NCBI GenBank assembly: GCA_023484645.1
Contig: JAMCZZ010000036.1
Span: forward strand, 1-33,206
DNA: 33,206 nt
Direction of reading: 5' to 3'
From: Patescibacteria group bacterium
Lineage (GTDB): Bacteria > Patescibacteria > UBA1384 > XYA2-FULL-43-10 > 1-14-0-10-43-13
Shown: positions 8,158 through 15,733 of the stretch, one piece after another
How positions within the stretch are numbered: the stretch's first letter is position 1
Layout of the letters: each line of letters starts with the position of its first letter
Program-made: the position numbers and the translations under genes
The notes under the pieces: generated by a model
What the model saw: the letters and a program-made list of their open reading frames with translations, nothing else
What the model was told of the DNA's origin: nothing
The model's database searches: none

Positions 8158-8658
8158 TTATTTCTCGTTCATATAAGTTTTTAAAATTTCGGCGCATTCT
8201 TCGATTTTTTTAATATTCTCCGGTGTTTTTAAATTCTCTTTTGCATAATTCATCATTGGTTTTACCGCTTTTATTCCAGTACCAAATTTTTCTATCGATT
8301 CCTTGGTTACAGGATAAAACCATATGTGAAAATGGTCTTCGCCCTTTCTATCTGGCAGTTCTGCCACAATAATGTCAACTTGTTCAATATCCAATACTTC
8401 TCTCATTCCGCGACGTACTTTCACGATAAGATCGATAAAATCTTTTCGCTCATCTTCCGTAAATTCATCAATGCGTTGAATATGTCTTTTAGAAGAAACG
8501 ATTATAAAACCAGGAATTGGAATTTCACAATCCTGATTTACCCCAAAATATTCCGTGCTGCATATAAGCCCGCACGGTACTTTATATTCTCCTGAATTTA
8601 TAGAACAGCTCAAACAGTCCGCTACTGTCTTGTTATTATAGATATCAATAATTTCCAT
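8158..8658 (-). CDS. HIT-like hydrolase/transferase family protein
   Basis: I prefer the ATG at 8658; a TTG at 8673 would add five residues. The 166-aa protein follows the histidine-triad layout: a Cys-rich N-terminus (DCLSCS) as in many HIT proteins, the strands GFIIVSSKRHIQRIDEF, and the triad-like GEDHFHIWFYP near residue 115. The third His of HxHxH is Trp here (H-F-H-I-W). That is a variant also seen in distant HIT/GalT relatives, so the exact nucleotide substrate cannot be predicted. Confidence 0.7.
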   Translation of the reverse strand: MEIIDIYNNKTVADCLSCSINSGEYKVPCGLICSTEYFGVNQDCEIPIPGFIIVSSKRHIQRIDEFTEDERKDFIDLIVKVRRGMREVLDIEQVDIIVAELPDRKGEDHFHIWFYPVTKESIEKFGTGIKAVKPMMNYAKENLKTPENIKKIEECAEILKTYMNEK

Positions 8659-8696
8659 AAGGTTAATATACAAGCAGTAAATAATATTATCAACAC

Positions 8697-8730
8697 AAAA
8701 AAATCCTAATCAAACGACTAAGATTTTTTT
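8697..8730. terminator. Bidirectional terminator, copy 1
   Basis: The A-tract, hairpin and T-tract AAAAAAATCCTAATC...GACTAAGATTTTTTT form an intrinsic terminator readable from both strands. Its sequence is nearly the same as the terminator after tRNA-Trp at 9992-10025. Confidence 0.85.
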
Positions 8731-8804
8731 GGCAGGGCATAGTACAAAAAGTTAGAACTTTTTCATCTTGTAGACTCTGCGCGTTAGACGATGTTTAAGC
8801 CATC
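8730..8804 (-). pseudogene. tRNA-like remnant (duplicated tRNA-Trp 3' end)
   Basis: Read on the minus strand, the segment ends in GCCCTGCCA directly against a terminator, exactly as in the intact tRNA-Trp at 10025. It contains a T-arm-like AAAAAG-TTCTAAC-TTTTT hairpin and a D-arm-like TTAAACATCGTCTAA. However, the 5' acceptor strand does not pair with the 3' strand and no proper anticodon loop is visible. I therefore call it a decayed tRNA copy or an attachment-site-like tRNA end. Confidence 0.45.
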
Positions 8805-8860
8805 ATGATATAATTTTATTGTTGCATAGATCAAATAGTCTTTTAAATTGGAGGGTTATC

Positions 8861-9904
8861 ATGGAGGAAACAGATCAAAAAGCCAGTCAAACAGCAGTTC
8901 GACCGCAAAGGGGAAAACTGTGGTTGGTCATTGTGATAATTTTAGTTCTCGCAGGTGTCGGAATAGGCGGATATTTCGTTTTCACAGGTAAATCCAACAA
9001 GAGCAAAAGCAATGTTCCAGTCACAAATAGCAACAGTGAAAGCAATGGAAGTAGCAACAAAGCTGCATCAAGCAGTTCGTCTGATGTGCGCTGGGAGATG
9101 GCAAGTGACGGAAGCTATCAAGCTAGCAGCACACCGCCTGCTTGTCCATCGCCGCTTGTGCTGCCGCTTCCTGCCGATATTTCCAAAGCAGTCTCAGTTC
9201 TTTATCCAGGACAATACCGCGGCAACGATTATAAGCCACATGGTGGTCTTCGTTTTAACGATGGGTCAAACGATCAAACTGTGACAGCACCAATGGACGC
9301 AACAGTTGTTGACGGCAGCCGTTATTTGGTCAACGGCGAAGTGCAATATCTTTTTGATTTTATCAATTCCTGTGGAATAAAATATCGCTTAGGGCATCTT
9401 CGAACTCTGTCTTCGACTTTTGCCGCATTGGCTGATAAGTTCCCTGTGGCTCAGGAAATGGATTCTCGGACTACTCAGATCAATCAGTCGGTAAAGGTAA
9501 AAGCCGGAGATACTGTGGCTACAGCTGTTGGATTACTCGGTGAAGGCAATGCTTTCTTTGATTATGGCGTTTTTGACCTTCGCCAAGCAAATGAGGTATC
9601 TAAAAGTGCAGTCTATCAGGCTGCACACAGCAATGACAAAGACTTGGCTTGGCATGGGGTTTGCTGGCTCGATCTTCTCTCTTCAGAAAATACAGCCAAG
9701 GTAAAAAGCTTACCAGCCACCTCTCCTGGTTCACAAAGCGATTACTGCACCGGTTCTACTCCTGCGACCACAAGCGCAAGCCCAATACCATCAACTTCAA
9801 GCACAAACTCTGACACTTCAACGAACAGCTCAACTGGAAGCGGTTCTGGTTCTGGCGGTGGTTCTGGCACTGGTGGTGGAAATGGCAGTGGGGGCGGAAG
9901 ATAA
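8861..9904 (+). CDS. Anchored surface protein with degenerate M23-like domain
   Basis: The ATG at 8861 has GGAGGG 6 nt upstream (an upstream TTG lacks one); the product is 347 aa. A cytoplasmic tail is followed by a TM anchor (about 20-42), a Ser/Asn-rich linker (43-75), a lysostaphin/M23-like barrel (about 95-285) and a Thr/Ser then Gly-rich tail. In the M23 scaffold KPHGGLRF (H127) corresponds to HxxxD with Arg for Asp, GHL (H179) is kept, but the final HxH is replaced by FDYGVFD. The zinc site is thus incomplete and the protein is probably a non-catalytic wall-binding factor. It is flanked by a duplicated tRNA-Trp end and terminator. Confidence 0.7.
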   Translation: MEETDQKASQTAVRPQRGKLWLVIVIILVLAGVGIGGYFVFTGKSNKSKSNVPVTNSNSESNGSSNKAASSSSSDVRWEMASDGSYQASSTPPACPSPLVLPLPADISKAVSVLYPGQYRGNDYKPHGGLRFNDGSNDQTVTAPMDATVVDGSRYLVNGEVQYLFDFINSCGIKYRLGHLRTLSSTFAALADKFPVAQEMDSRTTQINQSVKVKAGDTVATAVGLLGEGNAFFDYGVFDLRQANEVSKSAVYQAAHSNDKDLAWHGVCWLDLLSSENTAKVKSLPATSPGSQSDYCTGSTPATTSASPIPSTSSTNSDTSTNSSTGSGSGSGGGSGTGGGNGSGGGR

Positions 9905-9991
9905 AAAAGTGGTTTGGGAACAATTCTCACAGGGGCACATTTTTAGTTTTTAGCGATAAAGTTATAATTATTATTGCTATTTTACACTCAC

Positions 9992-10025
9992 AAAAAAATC
10001 CTAATCATTTGATTAGGATTTTTTT
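9992..10025. terminator. Terminator of the tRNA-rpmG operon
   Basis: The hairpin ATCCTAATC-attt-GATTAGGAT is flanked by seven A and seven T, so it works as an intrinsic terminator in both directions. On the minus strand it begins right at the CCA end of tRNA-Trp. On the plus strand it would end the M23-like gene transcript. Confidence 0.9.
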
Positions 10026-10098
10026 GGCAGGGCCAAGAGGAATCGAACCCCTAATAAAGGTTTTGGAGACCCTCGTTATACCATTTAACTATGGCCCT
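10025..10098 (-). tRNA. tRNA-Trp (CCA)
   Basis: Cloverleaf on the minus strand: acceptor AGGGCCA/TGGCCCT, D-stem GTTA/TAAC, anticodon loop CTCCAAA giving anticodon CCA, T-arm AGGGG-TTCGATT-CCTCT, discriminator G and encoded CCA. Last gene of the tRNA/rpmG operon, directly followed by a terminator. Confidence 0.95.
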
Positions 10099-10126
10099 AA
10101 AAATTAGAACTATTTGTTAATTCTAA

Positions 10127-10294
10127 TTATTTGGTTTCTTTGTGCAGCGTTCTTGCTTTTTCGATTTTGCAATATTTAACCAGTTCTATTCTCTTTATCA
10201 CATCTTGGCCTTTAAGCCTTTTTTCGGTGTGATAATTTCTGGCTTTGCACTCAGCGCATTCAAGAGTTACTAATTTTCTTGCTTCTTTTGCCAT
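10127..10294 (-). CDS. rpmG: Large-subunit ribosomal protein bL33
   Basis: The 55-aa product begins [20 protein letters not shown] and continues [20 protein letters not shown] and [15 protein letters not shown]. This is the bL33 pattern, with the first CxxC (C13, C16) intact and the second pair reduced to a single Cys (C42 in YCKIEK). The zinc site is therefore incomplete, as in C-minus or hybrid bL33 forms. It lies between tRNA-Thr(UGU) and tRNA-Trp in one transcription unit. In many bacteria rpmG neighbours tRNA-Trp-secE-nusG, so this order is a trimmed version of a conserved cluster. Confidence 0.93.
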   Translation of the reverse strand: MAKEARKLVTLECAECKARNYHTEKRLKGQDVIKRIELVKYCKIEKARTLHKETK

Positions 10295-10363
10295 AAAATT
10301 CCTTTTTTCGTAAAATTCGTTTAATTTGTAAATTTATTTTAATCTCACATGTTCTGGCTGTGC

Positions 10364-10395
10364 CACGTGATCATGGCTTGCCATGATTTTACATG
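10364..10395 (-). other. Intercistronic hairpin after tRNA-Thr(UGU)
   Basis: In the minus-strand transcript CATGT-AAA-ATCATGG-CAAG-CCATGAT-C-ACGTG folds into a hairpin. One pair is a G-U wobble on this strand but a mismatch on the other, which supports minus-strand transcription. Its 5' arm starts inside the CCA of tRNA-Thr(UGU), so it may direct 3' processing. Confidence 0.7.
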
Positions 10396-10468
10396 GAGCC
10401 GCCTGAGGGATTTGAACCCACAACCTACTGTTTACAAAACAGTTGCTCTACCGTTGAGCTAAGGCGGC
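10394..10468 (-). tRNA. tRNA-Thr (UGU)
   Basis: Acceptor GCCGCCT/AGGCGGC, D-stem GCTC/GAGC, anticodon arm ACTGT-TTTGTAA-ACAGT giving anticodon UGU, T-loop TTCAAAT, discriminator U and encoded CCA. The T-stem GTGGG/CCCTC carries one mismatch. Confidence 0.95.
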
Positions 10469-10487
10469 AATTGGATGGCTGCCGTGT

Positions 10488-10514
10488 AACGTGATCGCAA
10501 AGCGATTTTACGTT
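10488..10514 (-). other. Intercistronic hairpin before tRNA-Thr(UGU)
   Basis: On the minus strand AACGT-AAA-ATCGC-TTT-GCGAT-C-ACGTT. It has the same ACGTAAAATC...GATCACGT plan as the hairpin at 10364-10395, with different stem-tip bases, so base-pairing rather than primary sequence is conserved. Confidence 0.7.
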
Positions 10515-10550
10515 GTGCCACGTGAATCGAGTCATTATTGTATTGACTAG

Positions 10551-10578
10551 CCCCGTAAAACGACAAGTCGTCACGGGG
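10551..10578 (-). other. Intercistronic hairpin (nested)
   Basis: CCCCGT/ACGGGG encloses a second perfect stem ACGAC-AA-GTCGT. It lies directly next to the hairpin at 10579-10616 and belongs to the structured spacer between tRNA-Tyr and tRNA-Thr(UGU). Confidence 0.7.
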
Positions 10579-10616
10579 CACGTAAAAATCTCACTTAAAC
10601 GCTCGATTTTTACGTG
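10579..10616 (-). other. Intercistronic hairpin after tRNA-Tyr
   Basis: A perfect 12-bp stem CACGTAAAAATC/GATTTTTACGTG with a 14-nt loop. As with tRNA-Thr(UGU), the 5' arm in the transcript overlaps the CCA end of the preceding tRNA. Confidence 0.75.
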
Positions 10617-10701
10617 GTGCTGAGGGAAGGATTCGAACCTTCGAAGGCACGAGGCCGACAGATTTACAGTCTGTTGCGTTTGACCGCTTCGCTACCTCAG
10701 C
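10615..10701 (-). tRNA. tRNA-Tyr (GUA)
   Basis: Type II tRNA with a long variable arm: acceptor GCTGAGG/CCTCAGC, anticodon arm CAGA-CTGTAAA-TCTG giving anticodon GUA, T-loop TTCGAAT, discriminator A and encoded CCA. The next tRNA upstream is separated by a single base. Confidence 0.95.
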
Positions 10702-10702
10702 A

Positions 10703-10778
10703 TGGAGCCGATGACGGAGCTCGAATCCGTGACCTCACCCTTACCAAGGGTGTGCTCTACCAACTGAGCTACATCGGC
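10703..10778 (-). tRNA. tRNA-Thr (GGU)
   Basis: Acceptor GCCGATG/CATCGGC, D-stem GCTC/GAGC, anticodon arm CACCC-TTGGTAA-GGGTG giving anticodon GGU, discriminator U and encoded CCA. First tRNA of the operon, 44 bp downstream of its promoter. Confidence 0.95.
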
Positions 10779-10821
10779 ACAGGCGGGATCACTTCTCCGC
10801 TATCAGTAAAATAACAAAAAA

Positions 10822-10850
10822 ATTGTAACATTTTTAGGGAATAAATTCAA
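10822..10850 (-). promoter_or_regulatory. Promoter of the tRNA-rpmG operon
   Basis: Minus strand -35 TTGAAT (10850-10845), 17-bp spacer, -10 TACAAT (10827-10822). It precedes tRNA-Thr(GGU) at a fitting distance; the short leader ends in GATCCCGCCTGT. Confidence 0.75.
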
Positions 10851-10938
10851 CCACCAAGTTTGTTTCTAATATTAAGATTTAGAATATATCTCACCAATAA
10901 TTTTGATTGAGGAGAAACAGTCCTATGCATCTCCTCGG

Positions 10939-11169
10939 TCAGTCTTCTTCAACATCATAGTCGAGAAGGAAAACAACAAAACTGTAGCAAGCTGCAAAAC
11001 CCCAGAGGGTAATGATTGCGAGCTGGTTCCAGTCAATAGTGATGAAAAACAACACCGCCCAAAGAGATGCTCTTGACAAACACTCTAACACAACTCCACC
11101 TCTTTTCTGTCTCGGTCTTTCCTCTATTAAAATAGACTCCCACACTTTAGAAGTCAATCTTATTGTCAT
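10939..11169 (-). CDS. Small membrane protein, acidic C-terminus
   Basis: A 76-aa ORF with a basic N-terminal half (RLTSKVWESILIEERPRQKR), two hydrophobic segments (SLWAVLFFITIDW, then LAIITLWGFAACYSFVVFLL) and an acidic end DYDVEED. The nearest Shine-Dalgarno (AGGAGG) lies about 30 nt upstream of the ATG, so the start is uncertain. A plus-strand ORF overlaps it (11012-11209), but its translation lacks any membrane or domain logic. A GAGGAGA/TCTCCTC stem follows the stop. No family recognised. Confidence 0.4.
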   Translation of the reverse strand: MTIRLTSKVWESILIEERPRQKRGGVVLECLSRASLWAVLFFITIDWNQLAIITLWGFAACYSFVVFLLDYDVEED

Positions 11170-11254
11170 GAGATTTTTTTATTGTCTGTGTGGTATATTT
11201 TCCTCCTAATTTATTAATCGCTGACAAAACTAGTACTTTTTATTAAGATTTTGA

Positions 11255-12115
11255 TTATCGCGTTCCACTCCCGCTGCTGCTATAATCAGAAGGATTGTAG
11301 CCACTCAAATAAACATAGTTTCCAGAATTCGGATCACTGTCATAACTTATTGAAAATTGCTCGCCATTGCATTGCAAAGGATTTGCATCACGGTATTCTT
11401 TCGTAAAAATCAACTCTTCCCGGCTTTTTATTCCTTTGGCTTGATATTTAGAAAAAATATCATCGGGCATCGCTTCAAAATATGAATAGTATTTCCCTTT
11501 TTTATTCCAAGATGATTCCTGAATCGCAATATCTGTCGATGAATATTGCCCTATTACCCCTATTTTCTGGCCAGCCTTGAGAGTACTTCCCTTTTTAATA
11601 CCGGGATCAAGGTAAATATGAAAAAGACGAATAGTAAATTTTGAAGTGGAATCTGGTTCAATATAGATTTGCTCCCCAATCGGTGTTTGTTCTTTTTGCA
11701 CTCCAGTTATTTTTCCATCCACCGGACTAAAAATAGAAATGTCGGTCTTGCCATCCGGCCCGGGAGGCATACCGTTGTTTTTACTCCTCAATTCGTCTCC
11801 TGCTTGGTTATAAGGAGGAGCAAAATAGTGCTTCATACTGCGGCATGTTTCTCCATTTCCACTAAAATCATGTCCGCTGCCTGATCGGAATTTTGAAATC
11901 ATTGCAATTTTATCCAAGTCGATAAAATCCGCTTGAATTAATTGTGAGAGATCTACTTCATTTTTCTTGCCCTCATCCAAGTTATTAGTTAGTTTTTTTC
12001 CATTCTTAAAATAGTAAAAAGCTGCACCGGCTATCAATAAAATAATGATAGTTGCTGCAATAATCCAAATTCCCCTACTCTTGCCTTTCAACGAATCATT
12101 CTCAGATTGATCCAT
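11255..12115 (-). CDS. Anchored M23-like protein (second, degenerate)
   Basis: A 286-aa protein: cytoplasmic tail (1-15), TM helix (about 16-36), then an M23-like duplicated-hybrid-motif domain. Recognisable segments are RSGSGHDFSGNGETCRSMKH, ISIFSPVDGKITGV, RLFHIYLDPGIKKG and STLKAGQKIGVIG. The terminal HxH of active M23 enzymes is replaced by TDIAIQ, and HxxxD is absent, so zinc binding is probably lost. It may bind wall or serve as a structural barrel. GAGGAC precedes ATG. It lies 34 nt downstream of the large ZU5-like protein and is likely in the same operon. Confidence 0.75.
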   Translation of the reverse strand: MDQSENDSLKGKSRGIWIIAATIIILLIAGAAFYYFKNGKKLTNNLDEGKKNEVDLSQLIQADFIDLDKIAMISKFRSGSGHDFSGNGETCRSMKHYFAPPYNQAGDELRSKNNGMPPGPDGKTDISIFSPVDGKITGVQKEQTPIGEQIYIEPDSTSKFTIRLFHIYLDPGIKKGSTLKAGQKIGVIGQYSSTDIAIQESSWNKKGKYYSYFEAMPDDIFSKYQAKGIKSREELIFTKEYRDANPLQCNGEQFSISYDSDPNSGNYVYLSGYNPSDYSSSGSGTR

Positions 12116-12149
12116 TTCTGTCCTCGTAAATTACTTTTACTAATAAATA

Positions 12150-14192
12150 CTATTCCTCAGAAGAAACTTCTTCGCTCGATTGATTGTCCGTACTACTATC
12201 GGAGCTGTCGCTAGAATTATTGTCGGCGCTATCTGAACTATTGTCTACAGCACCGCTATCCGACGAATTATCTACAGCACTATTATCGGCGTTTTCTGAA
12301 TCGCTGTTGTCTGAATTACTTGAGTCTTCGGGGCAAATAGTATAGCCCAATTTTCCCTGAGGATCAATTTGGTCCGCTTCTTCTTTAGAAATGCAGCTCC
12401 CCGAAATACTTTCCTCGTTATTGCCATCATAGCTGTTATCAACTTCTTCTTCTGGAAGAGCTTGAATAGCACCAACCTTTTCAGCCTCGGCAGATATACC
12501 GTCTTTAAATTGTTCGATTGCATTATCAATTTCTGAAGCTTTTTGGTTACAACCCTGTGATTGACCTGAAAGTTCTTCGACAAAGACACAAAGCTCTATT
12601 GTATATGCTTTCATTTCTTGAAAGCCTTCAGCTTGCTGATCAGCCCAACTTTTTAATCCAGCTTCAGAAAAATCAGTAACACCCATCATTTGAAGAAACG
12701 CTGTCCCCACTATCGCCCAGTCGAAAGCCGGCATCTCCTCTTCAACTTCTTCTTTGCTTGATTCATCAACTTTAGGATCAGTGCCTTCTTTTGCATTTTT
12801 CAGTTTATCCTCTAGTTTTTTCTTTGTTTCTTCATTGCCACCGGTAAAATCATTTTTTGCCAACGCCCGCTCAATATCTTGTTTAGTCGCATTTGGATCA
12901 TTCAAAACTCTCTGGACATCAGTATCTAATCCTTTATTCATCCTATCTTGAAGCGCCTGTTGTAGATCCGCTTCGTCATCTGCAAAAAGCTGGACATTTT
13001 GAAGAGCTATAGCAATAATTCTTGGGTCAACACTTGGATCTTTTAATAATTCTTTTGCTTCACGGACCGCTTTATCATGGCGTTTTTTTTCAAGAGCTGC
13101 CGCAAATTTGTCTTCCAAGTCGACTAAAATAACATCTTGATGCGCTTTTAAGAGTTCAACATAGGTCGGATCGGGTTGATCTAGAAGTTTATTTACCCGC
13201 TCCGCAACTACATTTTGGATTCTAACACGGCAATTTTCTGCTGCGGCATCATTGCCGGCTAATTGGGCAGTTTTCCAAACAGAAAGAAGTTCGTCAGCTG
13301 AAGTAGCAGGATCTTTGCAGCGAGTATCTAAATATCCGGAGTATGTGTCAGCTTTCGCTCTTTCAATTAGAAATGCGCTTTTTTGATTCTTAATTAATTT
13401 CTCGGCCGAAAGCACAGCATTTAATTCTAATACGTTGGGGCTCTTGTCCGCCTTCACTCTAGTTATAGCATTTGATAATAAATCTCTTTCTTCTCCTTCT
13501 ATCTTCTGGTTATTGGCCAAAAGAGTATTGGCTGATTCTAAAACAACTCCAACTGTCTGCTCTTTAGATTTGAGCGCAAAATCGCTTCTAATCACTTCAT
13601 TTTTATCATCTAAAACATAGTTATAGATTCCGCCGGAAACTACTTCTGCCGAAAGAGTGGTCTGTGTTTCAGTATTTCTATTAACAAGAGCCGGCATAAA
13701 GCTGGTTGAAACAGTATTATAGCGGTAAATATGAGAGCTTCCACTCGAACGATTCTCCTTACCCATAGCATTTTCCGGCGCTTTTTCGTTCTTAAATTTG
13801 CTTAAAGAATAATCGAATGTCAAAGTAACTGGTTTTTTAAATTGAATATTCTCAGGCAAAATCGCTACTCCTGGAACCGCATCTTTATCTTTTTTCTTAA
13901 TTGGAATAATGGTGATTTTCATATCTTTATCTACTGCTCCGGCTGGAATTTCAAGAAGCATGCCGACTTTGTCCTCATCAAACACCGAACCGCCGCCGCC
14001 ATCTTTAGCCGTTATTTTATATGATTTACCGCGAATCATATCAAAAACCGGATTAATTGGATTTATTTTCCCAACTTCAACCTTCACTTCTGACTTTTTT
14101 GCCTGTTTCTTTTTATACAAAAAATAGCCGCCAGCCGATAATGCTCCGACAACTACAACGATAAGGACAATTACCCACCACCATTTTTTCAT
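12150..14192 (-). CDS. Large anchored surface protein with ZU5-like domain
   Basis: The ATG at 14192 follows GGAGGG; an in-frame TTG at 14204 overlaps that RBS and is rejected. The 680-aa protein has a TM anchor (about 4-26) and a Lys-rich stop. A ZU5-like beta domain (about 50-125: KDGGGGSVFDEDKVGMLLEIP, then PENIQFKKPVTLTFDY) is followed by a long helical, charged region with irregular repeats (about 215-470). The last about 60 residues are almost pure Ser/Asp/Asn. ZU5 domains mediate protein contacts and can autoprocess; neither is shown here. Probably a cell-surface stalk or adhesin-like protein; leads the M23-like gene. Confidence 0.7.
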   Translation of the reverse strand: MKKWWWVIVLIVVVVGALSAGGYFLYKKKQAKKSEVKVEVGKINPINPVFDMIRGKSYKITAKDGGGGSVFDEDKVGMLLEIPAGAVDKDMKITIIPIKKKDKDAVPGVAILPENIQFKKPVTLTFDYSLSKFKNEKAPENAMGKENRSSGSSHIYRYNTVSTSFMPALVNRNTETQTTLSAEVVSGGIYNYVLDDKNEVIRSDFALKSKEQTVGVVLESANTLLANNQKIEGEERDLLSNAITRVKADKSPNVLELNAVLSAEKLIKNQKSAFLIERAKADTYSGYLDTRCKDPATSADELLSVWKTAQLAGNDAAAENCRVRIQNVVAERVNKLLDQPDPTYVELLKAHQDVILVDLEDKFAAALEKKRHDKAVREAKELLKDPSVDPRIIAIALQNVQLFADDEADLQQALQDRMNKGLDTDVQRVLNDPNATKQDIERALAKNDFTGGNEETKKKLEDKLKNAKEGTDPKVDESSKEEVEEEMPAFDWAIVGTAFLQMMGVTDFSEAGLKSWADQQAEGFQEMKAYTIELCVFVEELSGQSQGCNQKASEIDNAIEQFKDGISAEAEKVGAIQALPEEEVDNSYDGNNEESISGSCISKEEADQIDPQGKLGYTICPEDSSNSDNSDSENADNSAVDNSSDSGAVDNSSDSADNNSSDSSDSSTDNQSSEEVSSEE

Positions 14193-14290
14193 TATTCCCT
14201 CCAAGAACTATATTTATTTAGCTTTTATAACATTTTACCATAAATTTATTTTATTTTGATAACTTTCACTAAAAAACGCTTGCATTAAGT

Positions 14291-14298
14291 GGTATAAT
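14291..14298 (+). promoter_or_regulatory. -10 promoter element of the 59-aa membrane protein gene
   Basis: TATAAT at 14293-14298 lies in AAGTGGTATAATAG, preceded by TTGCATTAAGTGG. The -10 is a perfect consensus match and extended-like (TGG just upstream); the -35 is weak. It lies 44 bp before the start codon. Confidence 0.7.
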
Positions 14299-14341
14299 AG
14301 TAGTAGAGAAGAACTTTAATAATTAAGGAAAGGAGGCCAAC

Positions 14342-14521
14342 ATGGAGTATCGAGCAAAAATCAATGGATATGGTAAAAAATCGATATGGAGATGGATCAT
14401 CATCTATGTTGTCGCCGCGGTGGTTATATACGCCGGAATATTCTTAGTCTACAGAGAATTTCGAGATAGAGGAACTGACGATTCTGGCTCCACCACAACG
14501 CAATCAAATAGTTTGTACTAG
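14342..14521 (+). CDS. 59-aa single-pass membrane protein
   Basis: Starts at ATG 14342 with a strong AAGGAGG 8 nt upstream. The product has a basic N-terminus (MEYRAKINGYGKKSIWRW), one TM helix (IIIYVVAAVVIYAGIFLVY), and a charged then Thr/Ser-rich tail ending NSLY. It is flanked by a consensus -10 element and an intrinsic terminator, so it forms its own transcription unit. That organisation argues that it is a real small gene despite its size. No family recognised; its layout resembles the other anchored proteins of this neighbourhood. Confidence 0.75.
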   Translation: MEYRAKINGYGKKSIWRWIIIYVVAAVVIYAGIFLVYREFRDRGTDDSGSTTTQSNSLY

Positions 14522-14530
14522 TGCTAATAT

Positions 14531-14566
14531 CCATAAAAATGACTCGCAAGGGTCATTTTTATTATG
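14531..14566 (+). terminator. Intrinsic terminator
   Basis: Stem CCATAAAAATGAC/GTCATTTTTATTATGG with loop TCGCAAGG, directly after the 59-aa membrane protein gene; the 3' arm supplies the T-tract. Confidence 0.85.
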
Positions 14567-14572
14567 GAATAA

Positions 14573-14601
14573 TTTAGTTAATTATTAAAATAAACTATAC
14601 T
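14573..14601 (+). promoter_or_regulatory. Leaderless promoter of the polyprenyl synthetase gene
   Basis: -10 TATACT at 14596-14601 ends 6 nt before the ATG at 14608, so transcription should start at or next to the start codon. A weak -35-like TTTAGT sits 17 bp upstream. No Shine-Dalgarno is present. Confidence 0.6.
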
Positions 14602-14607
14602 AGAAAG

Positions 14608-15708
14608 ATGAGAGCTAATTTAAAAGATGCTAACAAAACCTCCGCAAAAGAAGATCTTTTAATTTTCAAAAAAATCTTAGATAAAGAATTAAAAAAATAT
14701 TTCCAAATTAAAATTAGGGAAGCTGGTAAACTTTCCCCTTTGACAGAAGAACTATGTGAATATATCGCCGATTTAACGCTTAGAGGCGGAAAACGAATCA
14801 GATCAGCTCTTTTGTATTATAGCTATCTTGCGCATGGCGGCACAAATAAAAAAGAAGCCTTAAAAGCAGCAATGTCGATGGAACTTTCGGAGACCTATCT
14901 CCTCATTCATGACGACATTATGGACTGCGATAAACTTCGTCGTGGCGGGGAAACTATTCATGTTAAATATGAACGAAAAAGTAGAGAAAAATATCCATTT
15001 TTTATAGATAGCCATCGTTTTGGTCTATCGCTGGCTATCACAGCCGGAGATATTGCTTCTGCAATGAGTAATGAAATATTGGCTAGTCTCAATTTTAAAC
15101 CCGAATATATTAAAAATGCTCTTCTTGAGTTGAACCGAATATACGTAATTGTGTGTTATGGACAAGCGCTGGATATTTACTCCCAAGTCAGGGAGGACTT
15201 AAAAAAAGATGATGTATTATTAACCCACCAATTAAAAACAGTACCATATACTTTTGACGGCCCCATTAAGATTGGGGCAATGTTAGCAGGAAAAAATAAG
15301 GTTATTTGTAAAAAATTAGAGAAATATTCTATTCCCCTTGGCATAGCTTTCCAAATTCAAGATGATATTTTAGGGTTGTTTGGAAGTGAAGAGAAGCTTG
15401 GAAAACCGGTAATCTCTGATTTAAGAGAAGGAAAGAAAACTCTTTTAATATTAGATGCGCTTGCAGTTGCAAACAAAAGTCAAAAAAAGATAATCAATCA
15501 AAATCTAGGAAATAAAAAAGCTACGCAGAAAGAGTTAGACAAGATTAGACAGATAGTGAAAAGCACTGGCGCTTTAGATCAATCTAAAAAGATGGCAGAA
15601 GAATTGGTTAAAAAATCAATAAAAGCAATGGGGAGTTTTAAATTAAAGAAAGAAGGAAAAGATTTTTTACTCAAAATTGCCGAATATATGATAAAAAGAG
15701 AATATTAA
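14608..15708 (+). CDS. Polyprenyl synthetase (trans-isoprenyl diphosphate synthase)
   Basis: The 366-aa enzyme carries RGGKRIR (59-65) for IPP binding, the first Asp-rich motif DDIMD (102-106) followed by DKLRRGG, and the second motif QDDILG (251-256). It condenses isopentenyl diphosphate with an allylic diphosphate to make geranylgeranyl or longer prenyl chains, probably feeding undecaprenyl or other lipids. The residues before the first motif include bulky Tyr (ETYLLIHDD), which suggests a short-to-medium product, but product length is not predictable with confidence. No MEP or mevalonate genes are nearby. The promoter suggests a leaderless mRNA. Confidence 0.93.
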   Translation: MRANLKDANKTSAKEDLLIFKKILDKELKKYFQIKIREAGKLSPLTEELCEYIADLTLRGGKRIRSALLYYSYLAHGGTNKKEALKAAMSMELSETYLLIHDDIMDCDKLRRGGETIHVKYERKSREKYPFFIDSHRFGLSLAITAGDIASAMSNEILASLNFKPEYIKNALLELNRIYVIVCYGQALDIYSQVREDLKKDDVLLTHQLKTVPYTFDGPIKIGAMLAGKNKVICKKLEKYSIPLGIAFQIQDDILGLFGSEEKLGKPVISDLREGKKTLLILDALAVANKSQKKIINQNLGNKKATQKELDKIRQIVKSTGALDQSKKMAEELVKKSIKAMGSFKLKKEGKDFLLKIAEYMIKREY

Positions 15709-15733
15709 ACCTAATCCTTAAAAATTTTCACTG

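Noticed and set aside
10614..10814. Plus-strand ORF across two tRNAs
   Set aside because: It is the reverse complement of tRNA-Tyr and tRNA-Thr(GGU); its protein-like look comes from tRNA sequence.
11012..11209. Plus-strand ORF opposite the small membrane protein
   Set aside because: No RBS; composition is a mirror of the minus-strand ORF, which has membrane segments.
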